Shown here piece after piece: positions 35,481-45,426 of a stretch of 64,000 nucleotides of DNA. Source of the stretch: Caldora sp965222765 (GTDB taxonomy: Bacteria > Cyanobacteriota > Cyanobacteriia > Cyanobacteriales > Coleofasciculaceae); assembly GCA_965222765.1 (NCBI GenBank), contig CBDCVG010000078.1:93225-157224 (forward strand), read 5' to 3'. The notes beneath the pieces were generated by a model. It ran no database searches and had not been told where the DNA came from. It saw only the letters and a list, made by a program, of their open reading frames with translations. The translations under genes and the position numbers were made by a program. Numbering within the stretch: the first letter of the stretch is position 1; each line of letters starts with the position of its first letter.

Positions 35481-35497
35481 AATGAGAATAATTTTAA
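35481..35497. promoter_or_regulatory. possible Fur box
   Basis: AATGAGAATAATTTTAA resembles the iron-regulator (Fur) consensus of alternating GATAAT-like hexamers. It lies about 40 bp before the start of an iron-uptake-type (FeoA) gene. Identified by eye only. Confidence 0.4.
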
Positions 35498-35535
35498 ACA
35501 ATTTCTTGGTTGTTTAAACGAGCTAGGAGTTGCTC

Positions 35536-36048
35536 ATGGAGCAATGTATTCCCTTAGCAGCTACCCAAGTAGGCGATCGCGTTTGGGTTGTGGGCTTTAG
35601 GGGTAACGATGGTATCAACCGCTTACTCAGCCTGGGATTAATCCCAGGAATGGAGCTAAAAGTGGTTACTTGTAGTCCAGAAGGTTCGGTGCTAGTCACC
35701 GTTGGGGATAGTTGCTTCAGCTTGGGAGCGGGAATGGCTCAAAAAATCTTAGTAACAGCTAATCTTACATCAATCAAGAAAAAGGAACAACAAATGATAA
35801 TTAATAGCAGTACCTACCTACGAGATATGCCAGTCGGGACTAAAGTTCGTCTGGTGGACTATGAAAAAGTCTATCGGGGCTATAAAGGGAGGCTGTTATC
35901 GATGGGATTAACACCCGGAACCGAATTTACAGTTATCAGACACACATCCCTCGAAAATTTGATAGAAATCGAGGTGCGAGGCTTCAAGCTCAGCCTGCGT
36001 AAACAAGAAGCTGATGCTCTTTGCGTTGAAGAGGTGGGTGATGATTAA
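35536..36048 (+). CDS. feoA: tandem FeoA-domain protein
   Basis: 170 residues from ATG 35536, chosen because AGGAG lies 6 bp upstream. Two FeoA (SH3-like) domains in series: residues about 1-78 (IPLAATQVGDRVWVVGF, LLSLGLIPGMELKVV, GSVLVTVGDSCFSLGAGMAQKI) and about 90-170 (LRDMPVGTKVRLVDYEKVY, RLLSMGLTPGTEFTVIRHT, LIEIEVRGFKLSLRKQEADAL). FeoA is a small cytosolic partner of the ferrous-iron transporter FeoB. No feoB follows in the window; the next gene is a pentapeptide lipoprotein. The duplication may replace two separate FeoA proteins. Confidence 0.9.
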   Translation: MEQCIPLAATQVGDRVWVVGFRGNDGINRLLSLGLIPGMELKVVTCSPEGSVLVTVGDSCFSLGAGMAQKILVTANLTSIKKKEQQMIINSSTYLRDMPVGTKVRLVDYEKVYRGYKGRLLSMGLTPGTEFTVIRHTSLENLIEIEVRGFKLSLRKQEADALCVEEVGDD

Positions 36049-36057
36049 GGAACCTCG

Positions 36058-36091
36058 ATTCTAAATTCTAAATTCTAAATTCTAAATTCTA
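36058..36091. repeat. heptanucleotide array ATTCTAA
   Basis: Five tandem units lie directly before the pentapeptide lipoprotein start at 36100. Confidence 0.8.
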
Positions 36092-36099
36092 ACTACCCA

Positions 36100-36630
36100 A
36101 TGAGCCAACAAGGAGCGCTGTTCGACTCCCGCTTTGTACTAGCAACAATTGTAAGCTTCTTGCTGGTAGGAGTTGCAGCATGTCAGAAAAATGAGTCGCC
36201 ATCGGCAAAGAATGATCTTGAACAATTATTAGAAACCAAGCAATGCCTCAAATGCGATTTAAGTGGAGCCCAGTTGAGTGGTGCAAATCTCCAGGGAGCT
36301 AAGTTGAATTATACAAATCTCAGTGGTGCAGAGCTCAGCAGTGCAAATCTCAGTGAAGCTTTGTTGGATAGCGTTGATTTCAGTGGTGCAAATCTCAGTA
36401 ATGTTAACTTGAGTTCAGCTGCTTTAGCCAAAGCCAACCTCAGTGGCGCTAATCTCACAGAAGCAAACTTTTCTGGGGCATTCTTGAGAGCTGCTAATCT
36501 GCAAGATGCTCAGCTGAGTAATACCAAGTTTAATGATGCTGACTTGAATACCGCCAACCTTGATGGTATTGACATCAATAGTGCTGATTTCCAAGGGGCA
36601 ATGATGCCCGATGGGACGATTAAAAAGTAG
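36100..36630 (+). CDS. pentapeptide-repeat lipoprotein
   Basis: 176 residues. An N-terminal signal with lipobox FLLVGVAACQK is followed by a CxxC (KQCLKCDLSG) and about 22 pentapeptide repeats of the A(N/D)LSG type (CDLSGAQLSGANLQGAKL, ANLSEALLDSVDFSGANLSN, ANLTEANFSGAFLRAANLQD). The repeats form a right-handed beta helix. The CxxC plus pentapeptide opening is common in cyanobacterial exported or thylakoid-lumen proteins. The end overlaps nothing but is 4 bp from the next ATG (36635), so the two are probably co-translated. Confidence 0.88.
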   Translation: MSQQGALFDSRFVLATIVSFLLVGVAACQKNESPSAKNDLEQLLETKQCLKCDLSGAQLSGANLQGAKLNYTNLSGAELSSANLSEALLDSVDFSGANLSNVNLSSAALAKANLSGANLTEANFSGAFLRAANLQDAQLSNTKFNDADLNTANLDGIDINSADFQGAMMPDGTIKK

Positions 36631-36634
36631 CGCA

Positions 36635-37570
36635 ATGAATCAGCCTGAGAACAAAAATCTTAAGGAAACAGCAGCTAAAGAGAATTTGTACAGTCCAATT
36701 ACAAAAAGAAACAATGTTATTGGACTATTTTTTGTTCTCTCTTCGATACTTCACGCTCTACTGCTGCTTATACCATTACCCCGCCAAGTAAATCCTGAGT
36801 TGGAACCAGAGCCAATTTCCAAAGAAGAAAACGTTCAAATTACCCAACTTCCACCTCCCCAACCATCCCCTTCACCTTCTCCCAAGCAATCTATTCAGTC
36901 ACAATCGGCAATTATTGAACCTCAAACTACCAAGCCACCTCGAAAACTAGCAATCCAAAATGCTCTTCAACCATCTCCAAGACTGACTCCAGTAATTCCT
37001 CTAAAGCCAAAAATTCCTCAGCAGCAGCCAGAAAAGGTTGTGCAAGCCGAGCCTATAGTCTCACCACAGGAACCCAAACTACCAGAGGAGATAGAGAAAC
37101 CAGAGCCTATCGTTTCACCCCAGGAACCTGAACCACCAAAGGAACCTGAGCCACCAGAAGAACCTGAACCACCAGAAGAACCTGAGCCACCAGAAGAACC
37201 TGAGCCACCAGAAGAACCTGAACCACCAGAAGAACCTGAAATACCTACTAGTCCCTTTGCCTCAGTTAACTTTCCTGTTTATCCAAACGCTCAATCCGGT
37301 TGTTTTGGCAGCGATACATGCAATAAAGTATCAGGAGTCTCAGGTTTTCGCAACTTAAGTCGCGATTTACAAAAATATTTAGAGGAGAATGGTTACACAC
37401 TTCAATTGCAAGAGGATTTCGGAGAGACAGGGGTAGAAATATTTGAGGTATCTAAAGATGGTGAAAAACAGTATCTGAGTGTCTTAGATTCCGGGGAATT
37501 AGGTAAAGCAGTATATGTTCTATCTCCGACACCGATTACTAGCTTAGAAGAGCTCGAACAGGCAGAATAA
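36635..37570 (+). CDS. proline-rich TonB-like membrane protein
   Basis: 311 residues from ATG 36635. One N-terminal transmembrane helix (NVIGLFFVLSSILHALLLLIPL), then a long Pro/Glu/Gln spacer with an 18-bp-unit tandem repeat encoding EPEPPE (37123-37245), then a folded C-terminal domain (FASVNFPVYPNAQSGCFGSD, LSRDLQKYLEENGYTLQLQED, VEIFEVSKDGEKQYLSVLDSG). Topology is like TonB: a cytoplasmic tip, a rigid periplasmic spacer and a C-terminal domain. Many cyanobacteria have such TonB-like proteins, and the nearby FeoA makes an iron link plausible. It could also be a general envelope protein. Confidence 0.75.
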   Translation: MNQPENKNLKETAAKENLYSPITKRNNVIGLFFVLSSILHALLLLIPLPRQVNPELEPEPISKEENVQITQLPPPQPSPSPSPKQSIQSQSAIIEPQTTKPPRKLAIQNALQPSPRLTPVIPLKPKIPQQQPEKVVQAEPIVSPQEPKLPEEIEKPEPIVSPQEPEPPKEPEPPEEPEPPEEPEPPEEPEPPEEPEPPEEPEIPTSPFASVNFPVYPNAQSGCFGSDTCNKVSGVSGFRNLSRDLQKYLEENGYTLQLQEDFGETGVEIFEVSKDGEKQYLSVLDSGELGKAVYVLSPTPITSLEELEQAE

Positions 37571-37932
37571 TCAGAGCTTGCTGAATAAATCGTAGTTATC
37601 AGTTGCCATAGGTGTAAAGTAGCAAAGTAGGTTGGGTGAAGCGAAGCGCAACCCAACGCCAACTCTCTGGTGTTGGGTTTCGCTTTTGGTTTCGTCCGAG
37701 AGATTTTTGTAAAAATGTTATCAACGCTTCACCCAACCTACAGCTTACTTTTCTCTGTTGCTTAGGGCGTAACGCTATAACACTTCTCTTATTCAATAAA
37801 CCACTGACAATTTAGTCTGAAATTTTCATCCCGAACCCACTGACTCGCCAAATTACCTTTTTTATTTCCACTCCCTATCTCCCTATCTCCCTATCTCCCC
37901 ACCCTTTTTTTCGCTCACCCTGTTAACTGAAT
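37571..37932. other. repeat-rich spacer with nested palindrome
   Basis: Starts with a GCTTGCTGAATAAATC variant of a recurring motif (37576-37592). Bases 37631-37742 hold GTAGGTTGGGTGAAGCG and its complement CGCTTCACCCAACCTAC around an inner CAACCCAAC/GTTGGGTT pair. An array of CTCCCTAT units lies at 37871-37900. No gene seen. Confidence 0.65.
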
Positions 37933-38123
37933 GCCCCCTAAATCCCCCAAAATTGCTATCCATTAGGCAAAAGTAGCCGAAACAGTGATAGAGACGATGA
38001 TTCAGTTAAGGATTGGGAAGGGAGTGGTGAGAGCCATTATTAGATTAACAGGGATCTCCCAAGAGTGCGATCAGCTACGCTGGTGCCGTAGGCAATCGCT
38101 AAATTCAGCTCAGAGCGATCGCC

Positions 38124-38246
38124 ACTGGGAAGCGCTGCGCTAGATTGGGCGGGTTGAAGCACTCCCCAGCAAGAGTACTCTACAAGGTGGTGAGACACCG
38201 TAGGGGAGCGCTTCAACCTCCGCTGCGCCGCCCAATCTTTCCCAGT
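38124..38246. repeat. large imperfect palindrome inside the decayed element
   Basis: ACTGGGAAGCGCTGCGC and AGATTGGGCGG, then GTTGAAGC, on the left pair with GCTTCAAC, CCGCCCAATCT and TCCCAGT on the right. It looks like a separate small hairpin element nested in the insertion sequence. Confidence 0.65.
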
Positions 38247-38374
38247 TGTAGTATCAACTTAACAAGAGCTCCCCTCAATCAACCGGAAAAATGGTGTTCG
38301 CACTTCGTGGACAGCTTGGCGTATGTTGTGAGAGTATCAGAAGAAAAAGTCAATCAGGGGATGAAGAAGAACAA

Positions 38375-39138
38375 ATGAAAGATTGGATAAGCCAGGAAAT
38401 AAACCCAAAATTTTTCAGGACATACGCCATGCCAAAAGATTGAGAAAGACACTGTTGCTCTTAAGCGAACATCCAGGAGAAACAGTACCGAAAGCAAGTG
38501 GTAATGCGAACAAAAGCCAAAGTATCTATAGATTTTGGTCAAATGAGAAAGTGAAAAAAACACAAATATTGGCTTCACACAGGGAAGGTGTAGTCAGGAG
38601 GTCTGTAGAAGCAGGAGTAGTACTGGCTATACAGGATACGACAGACTTGGAGTATACAACACATGAAGCAACCAAAGGTTTAGGATATATCAATCAGACT
38701 TCTCAACAAGCTTGGCAATGTGTGCAGTGGTATAGCTATCGATGGCTCATCGAACGTTTTCACTTTACCCTAAAAAGTGGCTGTGGTGTGGAAAAACTTC
38801 AACTTCAAACTCGAGAGCGTTTAGAAAGAGCACTGGCGACTTATAACATTGTTGCTTGGCGACTAATGTGGTTGACTTATCAAGCTCGACTGAATCCCGA
38901 TGCTTCTTGCCAAGTGGTTTTCTCTCCGCAAGAATGGAAACTCTTACGACGTAAATTTCAACCCAAAAACCGCTCGAAAAAACCTCCTACTCTTCATCAA
39001 GCTTTGATTTGGATTGCACGCTTGGGTGGATTTTTGGCTCGTAGTGGAGATGGCGAACCTGGCTTGAAAACCCTCTGGCGAGGGCTTTCGACCTTCTACT
39101 ATTTGTTTGAAGGTTCACAACTTGCTTCTACATCGTAG
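38375..39138 (+). pseudogene. IS4/Tn5-type transposase, frameshifted and internally deleted
   Basis: The gene starts at ATG 38375 (MKDWISQEINPKFF). A one-base loss in the T-run 38411-38415 shifts the frame, which then continues as FQDIRHAKRLRKTLLLLSEH, the Tn5-type DNA-binding N-terminus (SQSIYRFWSNEKV). The Asp of AIQDTTDLEYT remains, but residues jump from LGYINQTSQQ straight to VQWYSYRWLIERFHFTLKSGCGVE (the YREK-like C-terminal motif), so the central part with the second catalytic Asp is lost. About 255 residues remain of an expected 450 or so. The enzyme cannot be active. Confidence 0.88.
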
Positions 39139-39331
39139 TCTCTATCACTGTTTCGACTACTTTTGCCTAATGGATAGCAGAATTGGGGGATTTAGGGGGC
39201 TTCCAGTCGCTTTACGACATTACGAAATATTTCGCCAGCAGCGTCCGCTACGCTAACACACCCTACAAATAGAGGCTTTGCGTAAGTCCTATTTTGGTGC
39301 GAAAATTGTATCAATCTAAGCTCATCAAGCT

Positions 39332-42300
39332 TTAAAGGATGGTAAAGCTCGTGCTGGTTACAGTATCAGCCTGGACATTCGTCAACGAAGCCAGGATTTC
39401 TCCAGTGTCGGCAAAGTTGATGAATGTGTCATTCTCTGATGAGCCACTGCCCTGGGTGATGGAGAGTTGGTCGAATGTCAGTCCGTTAGACAAACCGAAA
39501 ACATCAACACCAACTTGGAAGTCGAAAATGAGATCCAGACCTTGGCTAAGTGCCATAACAAAGGTGTCTGCGCCTTGTCCTCCTTGGAGCGTGTCTTGAC
39601 CTATTCCACCATTAATCAGGTCATCCCCCTTGCCTCCATTAAGGAAATCATTGCCAGACTGTCCTGTCAAGATATCGGCATCATTGCCACCTTGCAGGGA
39701 GTCGTTGCCAGAGCCGCCGTCGAGGCTGTCTCGTCCATCTCCTCCATAGAGGGAGTCATTGCCGTCCCCGCCCCAAAGTTGATCATGGCCCGCATCACCT
39801 TCTAGAAGATCTGCTCCAGATTGACCGAGTAGAATATCGGCATTACTTCCACCTTTGAGGAAGTCATCGCCAGAGCCGCCATCGAGAAGATCTTCTCCCC
39901 TTGCGCCGTACAACTCATCGTTACCGGCACCTCCTGTGAGGGAGTCATCACCGGAGCCACCATCGAGGAAGTCGTTACCCATGCCACCATCGAGGAAGTC
40001 ATCATCTTGATGACCGTAGAGCGAGTCATTACCCATGCCACCGAGGAGGGTATCATCTTCGGAGCCACCTTCTAAAAGGTCATTTCCGGAGCCACCGTCA
40101 AGAAAGTCGTGACCAGATTTTCCTAGGAGAGTATCATTGCCAGAGCCACCATCAAGGATATCCTGACCAGAGCCACCATCTAGGACATCATCGGCAGCAC
40201 CACCATCAAGGGCATCATCACCGCTATGACCTGTTAGTTGATCTCGACCAGCACCGCCATCTAAGGTGTCATCATTAGTACCTCCTTTCAGGATATCATT
40301 ACCGGCTCCACCAATTAAGGTATCGCGACCATCATCACCTTCGATGTGGTCATTACCAGCACCGCCATCCAGGAAGTCATGACCATAGCTGCCATCTAGG
40401 GTATCATTGCCTGCTTGACCGTAGAGGATGTCATCACCGTCTTCACCTTTGAGGGAGTCATTGCCGAGTCCACCGTCTAGGGTGTCGTCTTCAGTACCAC
40501 CATAAAGGGAATCGTGACCTGCTCCACCGAAGAGTAAATCCTCGTCTTCATTGCCTTCGAGACGGTCATTACCGTAGCCACCATAGAGAGTATCTGCTCC
40601 CTGATGACCATAGAGGCGATCCTCACCATCGTTACCTTCCAGGTAATCATCCCCTTCATGACCTCGTAGGGAGTCATCACCATCACCCCCTTGCAGGGTA
40701 TCATGACCGGTTCCACCATGTAGGGAGTCATTACCCTCACCACCGCAGAGATGGTCATCTCCCTCATTTCCTGACAAGCGATCGCTTCCTTCTTGTCCCA
40801 GCAGGATATCATTACCTTCATTACCTTCTAGGGTATCGTTACCCTTGCCACCAGCAATGCGATCGCTTCCTGCTCCTCCTTGAATGTTATCATTGCCACC
40901 GACACCAATTAGAACATTATCCTGGTCGTCGCCCTTAATGCGGTCATGCTTCTCAGAACCAATGATATTCTCGATCTCAGTTAGGATATCACGATCGCCG
41001 TAGCCATCGGTGGCGCGATCGCGAGATAGGTCAACATTAACCCCACTTCGATCCCACTGATAGCTAGCGGTATCATTTCCTGCTCCCCCCTCTAAGGTAT
41101 CATTCCCGGCGTGACCAGCAAGGAAATCATCATCATCTAGGGTACGAATCCAGTTATCCTTGGCATTCCCCATCACTACATCATTATGATTGGAGGCAAT
41201 GAGGTTTTCGATATTATTGAGGGTATCGCTAGAACCTAAATCGTCGTAAACTTCCCCTGGATTAAGGGCAAATTTTGGTTCTGGATTGGTAATCTCAAGG
41301 GAGCAGTTATCTTCGCACTGTTCTTGGTCATGATGCTCGTAACTGTTATGGTTATCGAGATTGATATAAACTCCAACAGTTGAGCTTTCAAAGTTAACTT
41401 CGTCAACTCCCTCACCACCGTCAATTAAATCATTTCCATCTCCTCCATCAAGGAAATCATTGCCATCGCCGCCATAGAGTTCATCATCTCCTGCACCACC
41501 TTTGAGTGTGTCGTTGCCTTCGCCAGCATCGAGAATGTCGTCACCGTTGCCACCATCGAGGGAGTCATCACCAGAGCCACCAGAAAGTTCATCATTCCCA
41601 TCATTGCCGGAGAGAGTATCATTGCCTGCGCCGCCAGTAAGAACATCATCTCCTGTGCCTGCTGCAATTTGGTCGTTACCTGCACCGCCATCTAGGTAGT
41701 CGCTGCCGTCGCCTCCCTCAATTTGGTCATTGCCATCTCCCCCTTCTGCAACATCATCTCCTTCTCCGGCATTGAGAATGTCATCACCGTTGCCGCCGTC
41801 TAGGTAGTCGTTGTTCTCACCACCGTTGAGGATATCAGCACCGTCTCCGCCGTTGAGGTTGTCATCACCTGCATCACCATTGAGGAGATCATTACCTTCT
41901 TCACCAAAAAGGTTATCTTGACCGCTGCCTCCACTTAAAGTATCGTTATCCAGGCGACCATAGAGTTGATCATCCCCTGCATCACCACTCATCTGGTCAT
42001 CGCCTGCTCCACCGTCTAGATAATCGCTGTTATCACCCCCACTGAGGATATCAGCACCATCTCCACCAGAGAGAATGTCGTAACCAATGCCGCCTTCTAG
42101 AGTGTCATTTCCATCATTGCCATTGAGGATATCACTTCCCGCATTTCCCTCTAACAGGTCATTTCCTGCATCACCGGATAGCTCATCGTTACCTTCACCA
42201 CCGGAAAGGTTATCTTCACCATCACCTCCGAATAGCTTGTCTGCTCCTGTATCGCCTGATAGGATATCATTGCCTGCATCACCATAAAGGGAATCAGCTC

Positions 42301-45091
42301 CATCACCACCACTTAGCGTATCTTTACCATCACCACCAAAGAGGTTGTCATCTCCAGAACGACCATACAGTTCATCAGTGCCTTCGTCGCCAAAAATTTC
42401 GTCGTTATCGATGCCACCATCTAGGAGATCATCACCTGTGCCACCGTGTATTTCATCATCACCCTCTTGACCTTGAAGGATGTCGTTTTCAGTGCCGCCA
42501 TCTAGGAAATCATTCCCTGCATTTCCTTCGATGTTGTCTGCGCCAGATTCTCCGTAGAGAACATCGTTATCATCTTGACCAAAGATGGTGTCATTTTCAG
42601 TGCCGCCCCAAATAAAGTCGTTCCCAGCACCGCCTTCTAGTAAGTCATTGCCTCCATCGCCCCAGATGAGATCATTACCATAGCCGCTGTCACCCTTGAC
42701 CCAATCATCACCACCACCAGCATGGATTTGATCATCCCCATCACCACCACGGATGATGTCTCGTGAGCCAACGTCTGGAAAACCAATTGTTCCAAGCCAA
42801 CGAAGATCACCCCAAATTTCATCTGTGCCAGAGTTACCATAAATTTCATCTTCGCCTAGTCCGCCAACAATTGTGTCATTACCAGACTCACCGTATAGTT
42901 GATCGTTTCCTCCGTGACCAAAGATTTGATCATCACCATTACCAGCAGTGATGGTATTTTGGTCAGCATCTCCAGATAATGTATCGCTATGTTCTGAACC
43001 AACGATATTCTCAAAATTGATTAATGTGTCGCTTCCTCCATAGCCATCACTTGCACTACCTGGAAATGGAAAGACATTATCTAAGCTGACATTGACACCT
43101 CCAGGTGAGCGGCGATAGCTAATTGTGTCTATTCCATCACCACCGTCTAGAGTGTCATTTCCAAGAATGCCTAAAAGTAGGTCGTTACCGCCTAATGCCT
43201 TGATATCATTGTTTTGAGTGTTTCCAATTAGGATATCATTATGTTCAGAACCAATAATGCCTTGAATATTGTTTAAGGTATCTTGAGTTCCAAAACCATC
43301 CAAGGCTAATGCAGGTGAAATTCCAAAATCTCGCTCTAGATCTAGATAGTATTCTGCGGGATTTTCGGGACTTACTTCTTCAGCAAACCTGGCAGCAGAG
43401 TTATGACCGAAGCTATTGAGTGAATCAAGATTAACAATTACACCTGTTGGAGAGTTAAAGTAGCTAACGGTGTCAAAACCTTCGCCTCCTTCAATAGAAT
43501 CATCACCCTGTTCTCCGATTAAAAGATCATTATCCGAACCTCCGTAAAGGGTGTCGTTATCCGAACCTCCGTAAAGTGTGTCCTCTCCAGAGTCTCCTTC
43601 TAGGAGGTCACGATCTCCTTCACCTCGGAGATCATCATCGCCACCCCAACCCCTTAGAGTATCGTTACCTCCTCCTCCATAAAGATAGTCTTTAGCATCA
43701 TCTTCATTACCACCATCAAGTAAATCATCATCTCCTTCACCATAAAGGTGATCGGTGTCATGCTGACCATAAAGAGTATCATTGCCATCACCACCATAGA
43801 GAGTATCTACGCCAGTAAAACCCCAAAGTTTATCATGATCTCCTTCACCTCGGAGGTCATCATCGCCACCCCAACCTTTTAGAGTATCATTACCTGAGCC
43901 GCCATACAAACTATCATTACCTGTATGACCCCAAATAATGTCTCCTACATTTGTACCGTATAAAACTCGATTAAATTCGAGTAAATTGGCTATGCCGGGA
44001 AAATTTGCACTAAAAGAATTGTTTTCATTTAAACCATTGGGAAAATTATTGTAAATACTAAGCCCAACAGTATTTAAAACAGAAGCTATAGTTGAATTAG
44101 AATTTTGTCCTGGAAACTCGGAAAAAATATTTATGCCAGCATTGTAATCTAATCCAGCGTCACCAATACTTCGAGCCTGTTGCTGCATTATATTCCAGAC
44201 AGCAGTAGGATCTCTTCCACCTAGATCAATCTGAGTTTGATAGCGATCTTCTGGTGTTTCATCTTCTCTATCTCTAGCGTCCTCTGAATAACGACTCCCA
44301 TCAGGAGAATCGTCTTCATCCATATAAAATCCATCTTCTGTAATAATGTCTCCAAAGAACGGTCCAGTGTCACGTTGTGGTCCCCCACGAATAACATATT
44401 CTACGTTATTATTATCGCGAAAAACCAAGTATAAGTGCCTTTGTGGAAGGAACTCTGCTATAGCATCATTAGCTTCAATGAATATAGTTGGTTCCGTTTC
44501 TGATTTTTCCAATGCAACCAATTGTCCACCCAAACGCACAACAACTGAATCATCCTCAGCTTGCAACCGCTGAACCTGAGATGTACTCAAATCAACCCTT
44601 TGCACCACATTAGAAAAATATTCTCCTTCATCCCCTGGCGTATCCGTCTCATTCACTTGAGCATCAACATAATGCCCAAACTCTTCTAACAAGACACTAT
44701 TAATAATGTCAATATTATCCGCAGACTGTTGTAAAAAATTTGCGGATAAATAAATTGTATTGTTTTCAATGGCATAAGCCGCATTTGCACTGCCAAGTTC
44801 TCCACCATTCAGAATTTCCAAGTGTGGGGAAGACTCAAAATCACCAGAAGTGAATTCTTCTTGTAATTGGCTGTAATCATTACCTTTGCCAAAAACAGAT
44901 TCCATTTTGCTAACAAATTCAGTATCACTGGCAAAACTCTGAAGATTGGTTACAAACTTTTCAAGAATATCTTGCGCTGCTTGGGCACTGTCAAAGAAAT
45001 CACTAAAAGATTGTAGCCAATCACTAAAAGACTCGTTATTCAGCCATTCTTCGAGCAAAGAAACTTGAGATTGGGTGTTGAGCATATCCAT
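39332..45091 (-). CDS. giant RTX (haemolysin-type calcium-binding) repeat protein
   Basis: 1919 residues. ATG 45091 is preceded by AGGAGA. Residues about 1-215 form an N-terminal domain with SVLLEEFGHYVDAQVNETDTPGDEGEYFS, resembling a zinc-peptidase motif but with Glu-Glu-x-x-His instead of His-Glu-x-x-His. Residues about 220-370 are unrecognised (DDSPDGSRYSEDARDREDE, WNIMQQQARSIGDAG). From about 375 to 1840 there are over one hundred GGxGxDxLxG nonapeptides, which bind calcium outside the cell. They are split by four spacers with a GVxVxLD...GSxxxDxLxGT-like block (TGVIVNLDSLNSFG, GVNVSLDNVFPF, VGVYINLDNHNSY, GVNVDLSRDRATDG). The C-terminal 80 residues (GADTFVMALSQGLDLIFDFQ to SFTIL) look like a type I secretion signal. 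No transporter genes are near. Confidence 0.95.
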   Translation of the reverse strand: MDMLNTQSQVSLLEEWLNNESFSDWLQSFSDFFDSAQAAQDILEKFVTNLQSFASDTEFVSKMESVFGKGNDYSQLQEEFTSGDFESSPHLEILNGGELGSANAAYAIENNTIYLSANFLQQSADNIDIINSVLLEEFGHYVDAQVNETDTPGDEGEYFSNVVQRVDLSTSQVQRLQAEDDSVVVRLGGQLVALEKSETEPTIFIEANDAIAEFLPQRHLYLVFRDNNNVEYVIRGGPQRDTGPFFGDIITEDGFYMDEDDSPDGSRYSEDARDREDETPEDRYQTQIDLGGRDPTAVWNIMQQQARSIGDAGLDYNAGINIFSEFPGQNSNSTIASVLNTVGLSIYNNFPNGLNENNSFSANFPGIANLLEFNRVLYGTNVGDIIWGHTGNDSLYGGSGNDTLKGWGGDDDLRGEGDHDKLWGFTGVDTLYGGDGNDTLYGQHDTDHLYGEGDDDLLDGGNEDDAKDYLYGGGGNDTLRGWGGDDDLRGEGDRDLLEGDSGEDTLYGGSDNDTLYGGSDNDLLIGEQGDDSIEGGEGFDTVSYFNSPTGVIVNLDSLNSFGHNSAARFAEEVSPENPAEYYLDLERDFGISPALALDGFGTQDTLNNIQGIIGSEHNDILIGNTQNNDIKALGGNDLLLGILGNDTLDGGDGIDTISYRRSPGGVNVSLDNVFPFPGSASDGYGGSDTLINFENIVGSEHSDTLSGDADQNTITAGNGDDQIFGHGGNDQLYGESGNDTIVGGLGEDEIYGNSGTDEIWGDLRWLGTIGFPDVGSRDIIRGGDGDDQIHAGGGDDWVKGDSGYGNDLIWGDGGNDLLEGGAGNDFIWGGTENDTIFGQDDNDVLYGESGADNIEGNAGNDFLDGGTENDILQGQEGDDEIHGGTGDDLLDGGIDNDEIFGDEGTDELYGRSGDDNLFGGDGKDTLSGGDGADSLYGDAGNDILSGDTGADKLFGGDGEDNLSGGEGNDELSGDAGNDLLEGNAGSDILNGNDGNDTLEGGIGYDILSGGDGADILSGGDNSDYLDGGAGDDQMSGDAGDDQLYGRLDNDTLSGGSGQDNLFGEEGNDLLNGDAGDDNLNGGDGADILNGGENNDYLDGGNGDDILNAGEGDDVAEGGDGNDQIEGGDGSDYLDGGAGNDQIAAGTGDDVLTGGAGNDTLSGNDGNDELSGGSGDDSLDGGNGDDILDAGEGNDTLKGGAGDDELYGGDGNDFLDGGDGNDLIDGGEGVDEVNFESSTVGVYINLDNHNSYEHHDQEQCEDNCSLEITNPEPKFALNPGEVYDDLGSSDTLNNIENLIASNHNDVVMGNAKDNWIRTLDDDDFLAGHAGNDTLEGGAGNDTASYQWDRSGVNVDLSRDRATDGYGDRDILTEIENIIGSEKHDRIKGDDQDNVLIGVGGNDNIQGGAGSDRIAGGKGNDTLEGNEGNDILLGQEGSDRLSGNEGDDHLCGGEGNDSLHGGTGHDTLQGGDGDDSLRGHEGDDYLEGNDGEDRLYGHQGADTLYGGYGNDRLEGNEDEDLLFGGAGHDSLYGGTEDDTLDGGLGNDSLKGEDGDDILYGQAGNDTLDGSYGHDFLDGGAGNDHIEGDDGRDTLIGGAGNDILKGGTNDDTLDGGAGRDQLTGHSGDDALDGGAADDVLDGGSGQDILDGGSGNDTLLGKSGHDFLDGGSGNDLLEGGSEDDTLLGGMGNDSLYGHQDDDFLDGGMGNDFLDGGSGDDSLTGGAGNDELYGARGEDLLDGGSGDDFLKGGSNADILLGQSGADLLEGDAGHDQLWGGDGNDSLYGGDGRDSLDGGSGNDSLQGGNDADILTGQSGNDFLNGGKGDDLINGGIGQDTLQGGQGADTFVMALSQGLDLIFDFQVGVDVFGLSNGLTFDQLSITQGSGSSENDTFINFADTGEILASLTNVQADTVTSTSFTIL

Positions 45092-45426
45092 GATTAATTC
45101 TCCTGGCTAAAAACAAGAAAATGAACAAATTAAGCTGTGAAGTCCAAAGCTAATGATGCAATAGAGTAGTGCGAGCATCTTGCTCGCTTCTCACTTCCAA
45201 CGAGCGAGATATTTTATTGAGATTGGACAAAAAATATCCTCGGCTTCTCAATGCCTACCCTAAAAACTTCACTGACTTTGTGAGACTCACACCCATCAAA
45301 AGTCAGGGTATTAAACTGATAAGTTCTTTAACTTTCTTACTCCCTCAGTCCTGCCAGTCCTCGCAACCGTGCATCATTAACTGAGGCAATCTTGCAAAAT
45401 CATATCCTGTAATGACCGGCACACTC
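45092..45426. other. intergenic region with GCGAGCATCTTGCTCG hairpin
   Basis: The AGTGCGAGCATCTTGCTCG unit at 45168-45186 is identical to the inner hairpin at 16277-16295. The rest holds no gene that I can support; a 71-codon plus-strand ORF (45169-45384) starts within the repeat and looks spurious. Confidence 0.55.

Larger units (their letters stand above)
37933..39200. mobile_element. decayed IS4/Tn5-type element with 63-bp inverted repeats
   Basis: Left end 37933-37995 and right end 39138-39200 are near-perfect inverted repeats beginning GCCCCCTAAATCCCCCAA. Inside are a palindromic unit (38124-38246) and a broken transposase gene. I see no clear target-site duplication, so one end may be rearranged. 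Confidence 0.85.

Noticed and set aside
39339..42951. Many 60-110-codon ORFs on both strands within the RTX gene
   Set aside because: They are shadows of the repetitive GGxGxD coding sequence in other frames.
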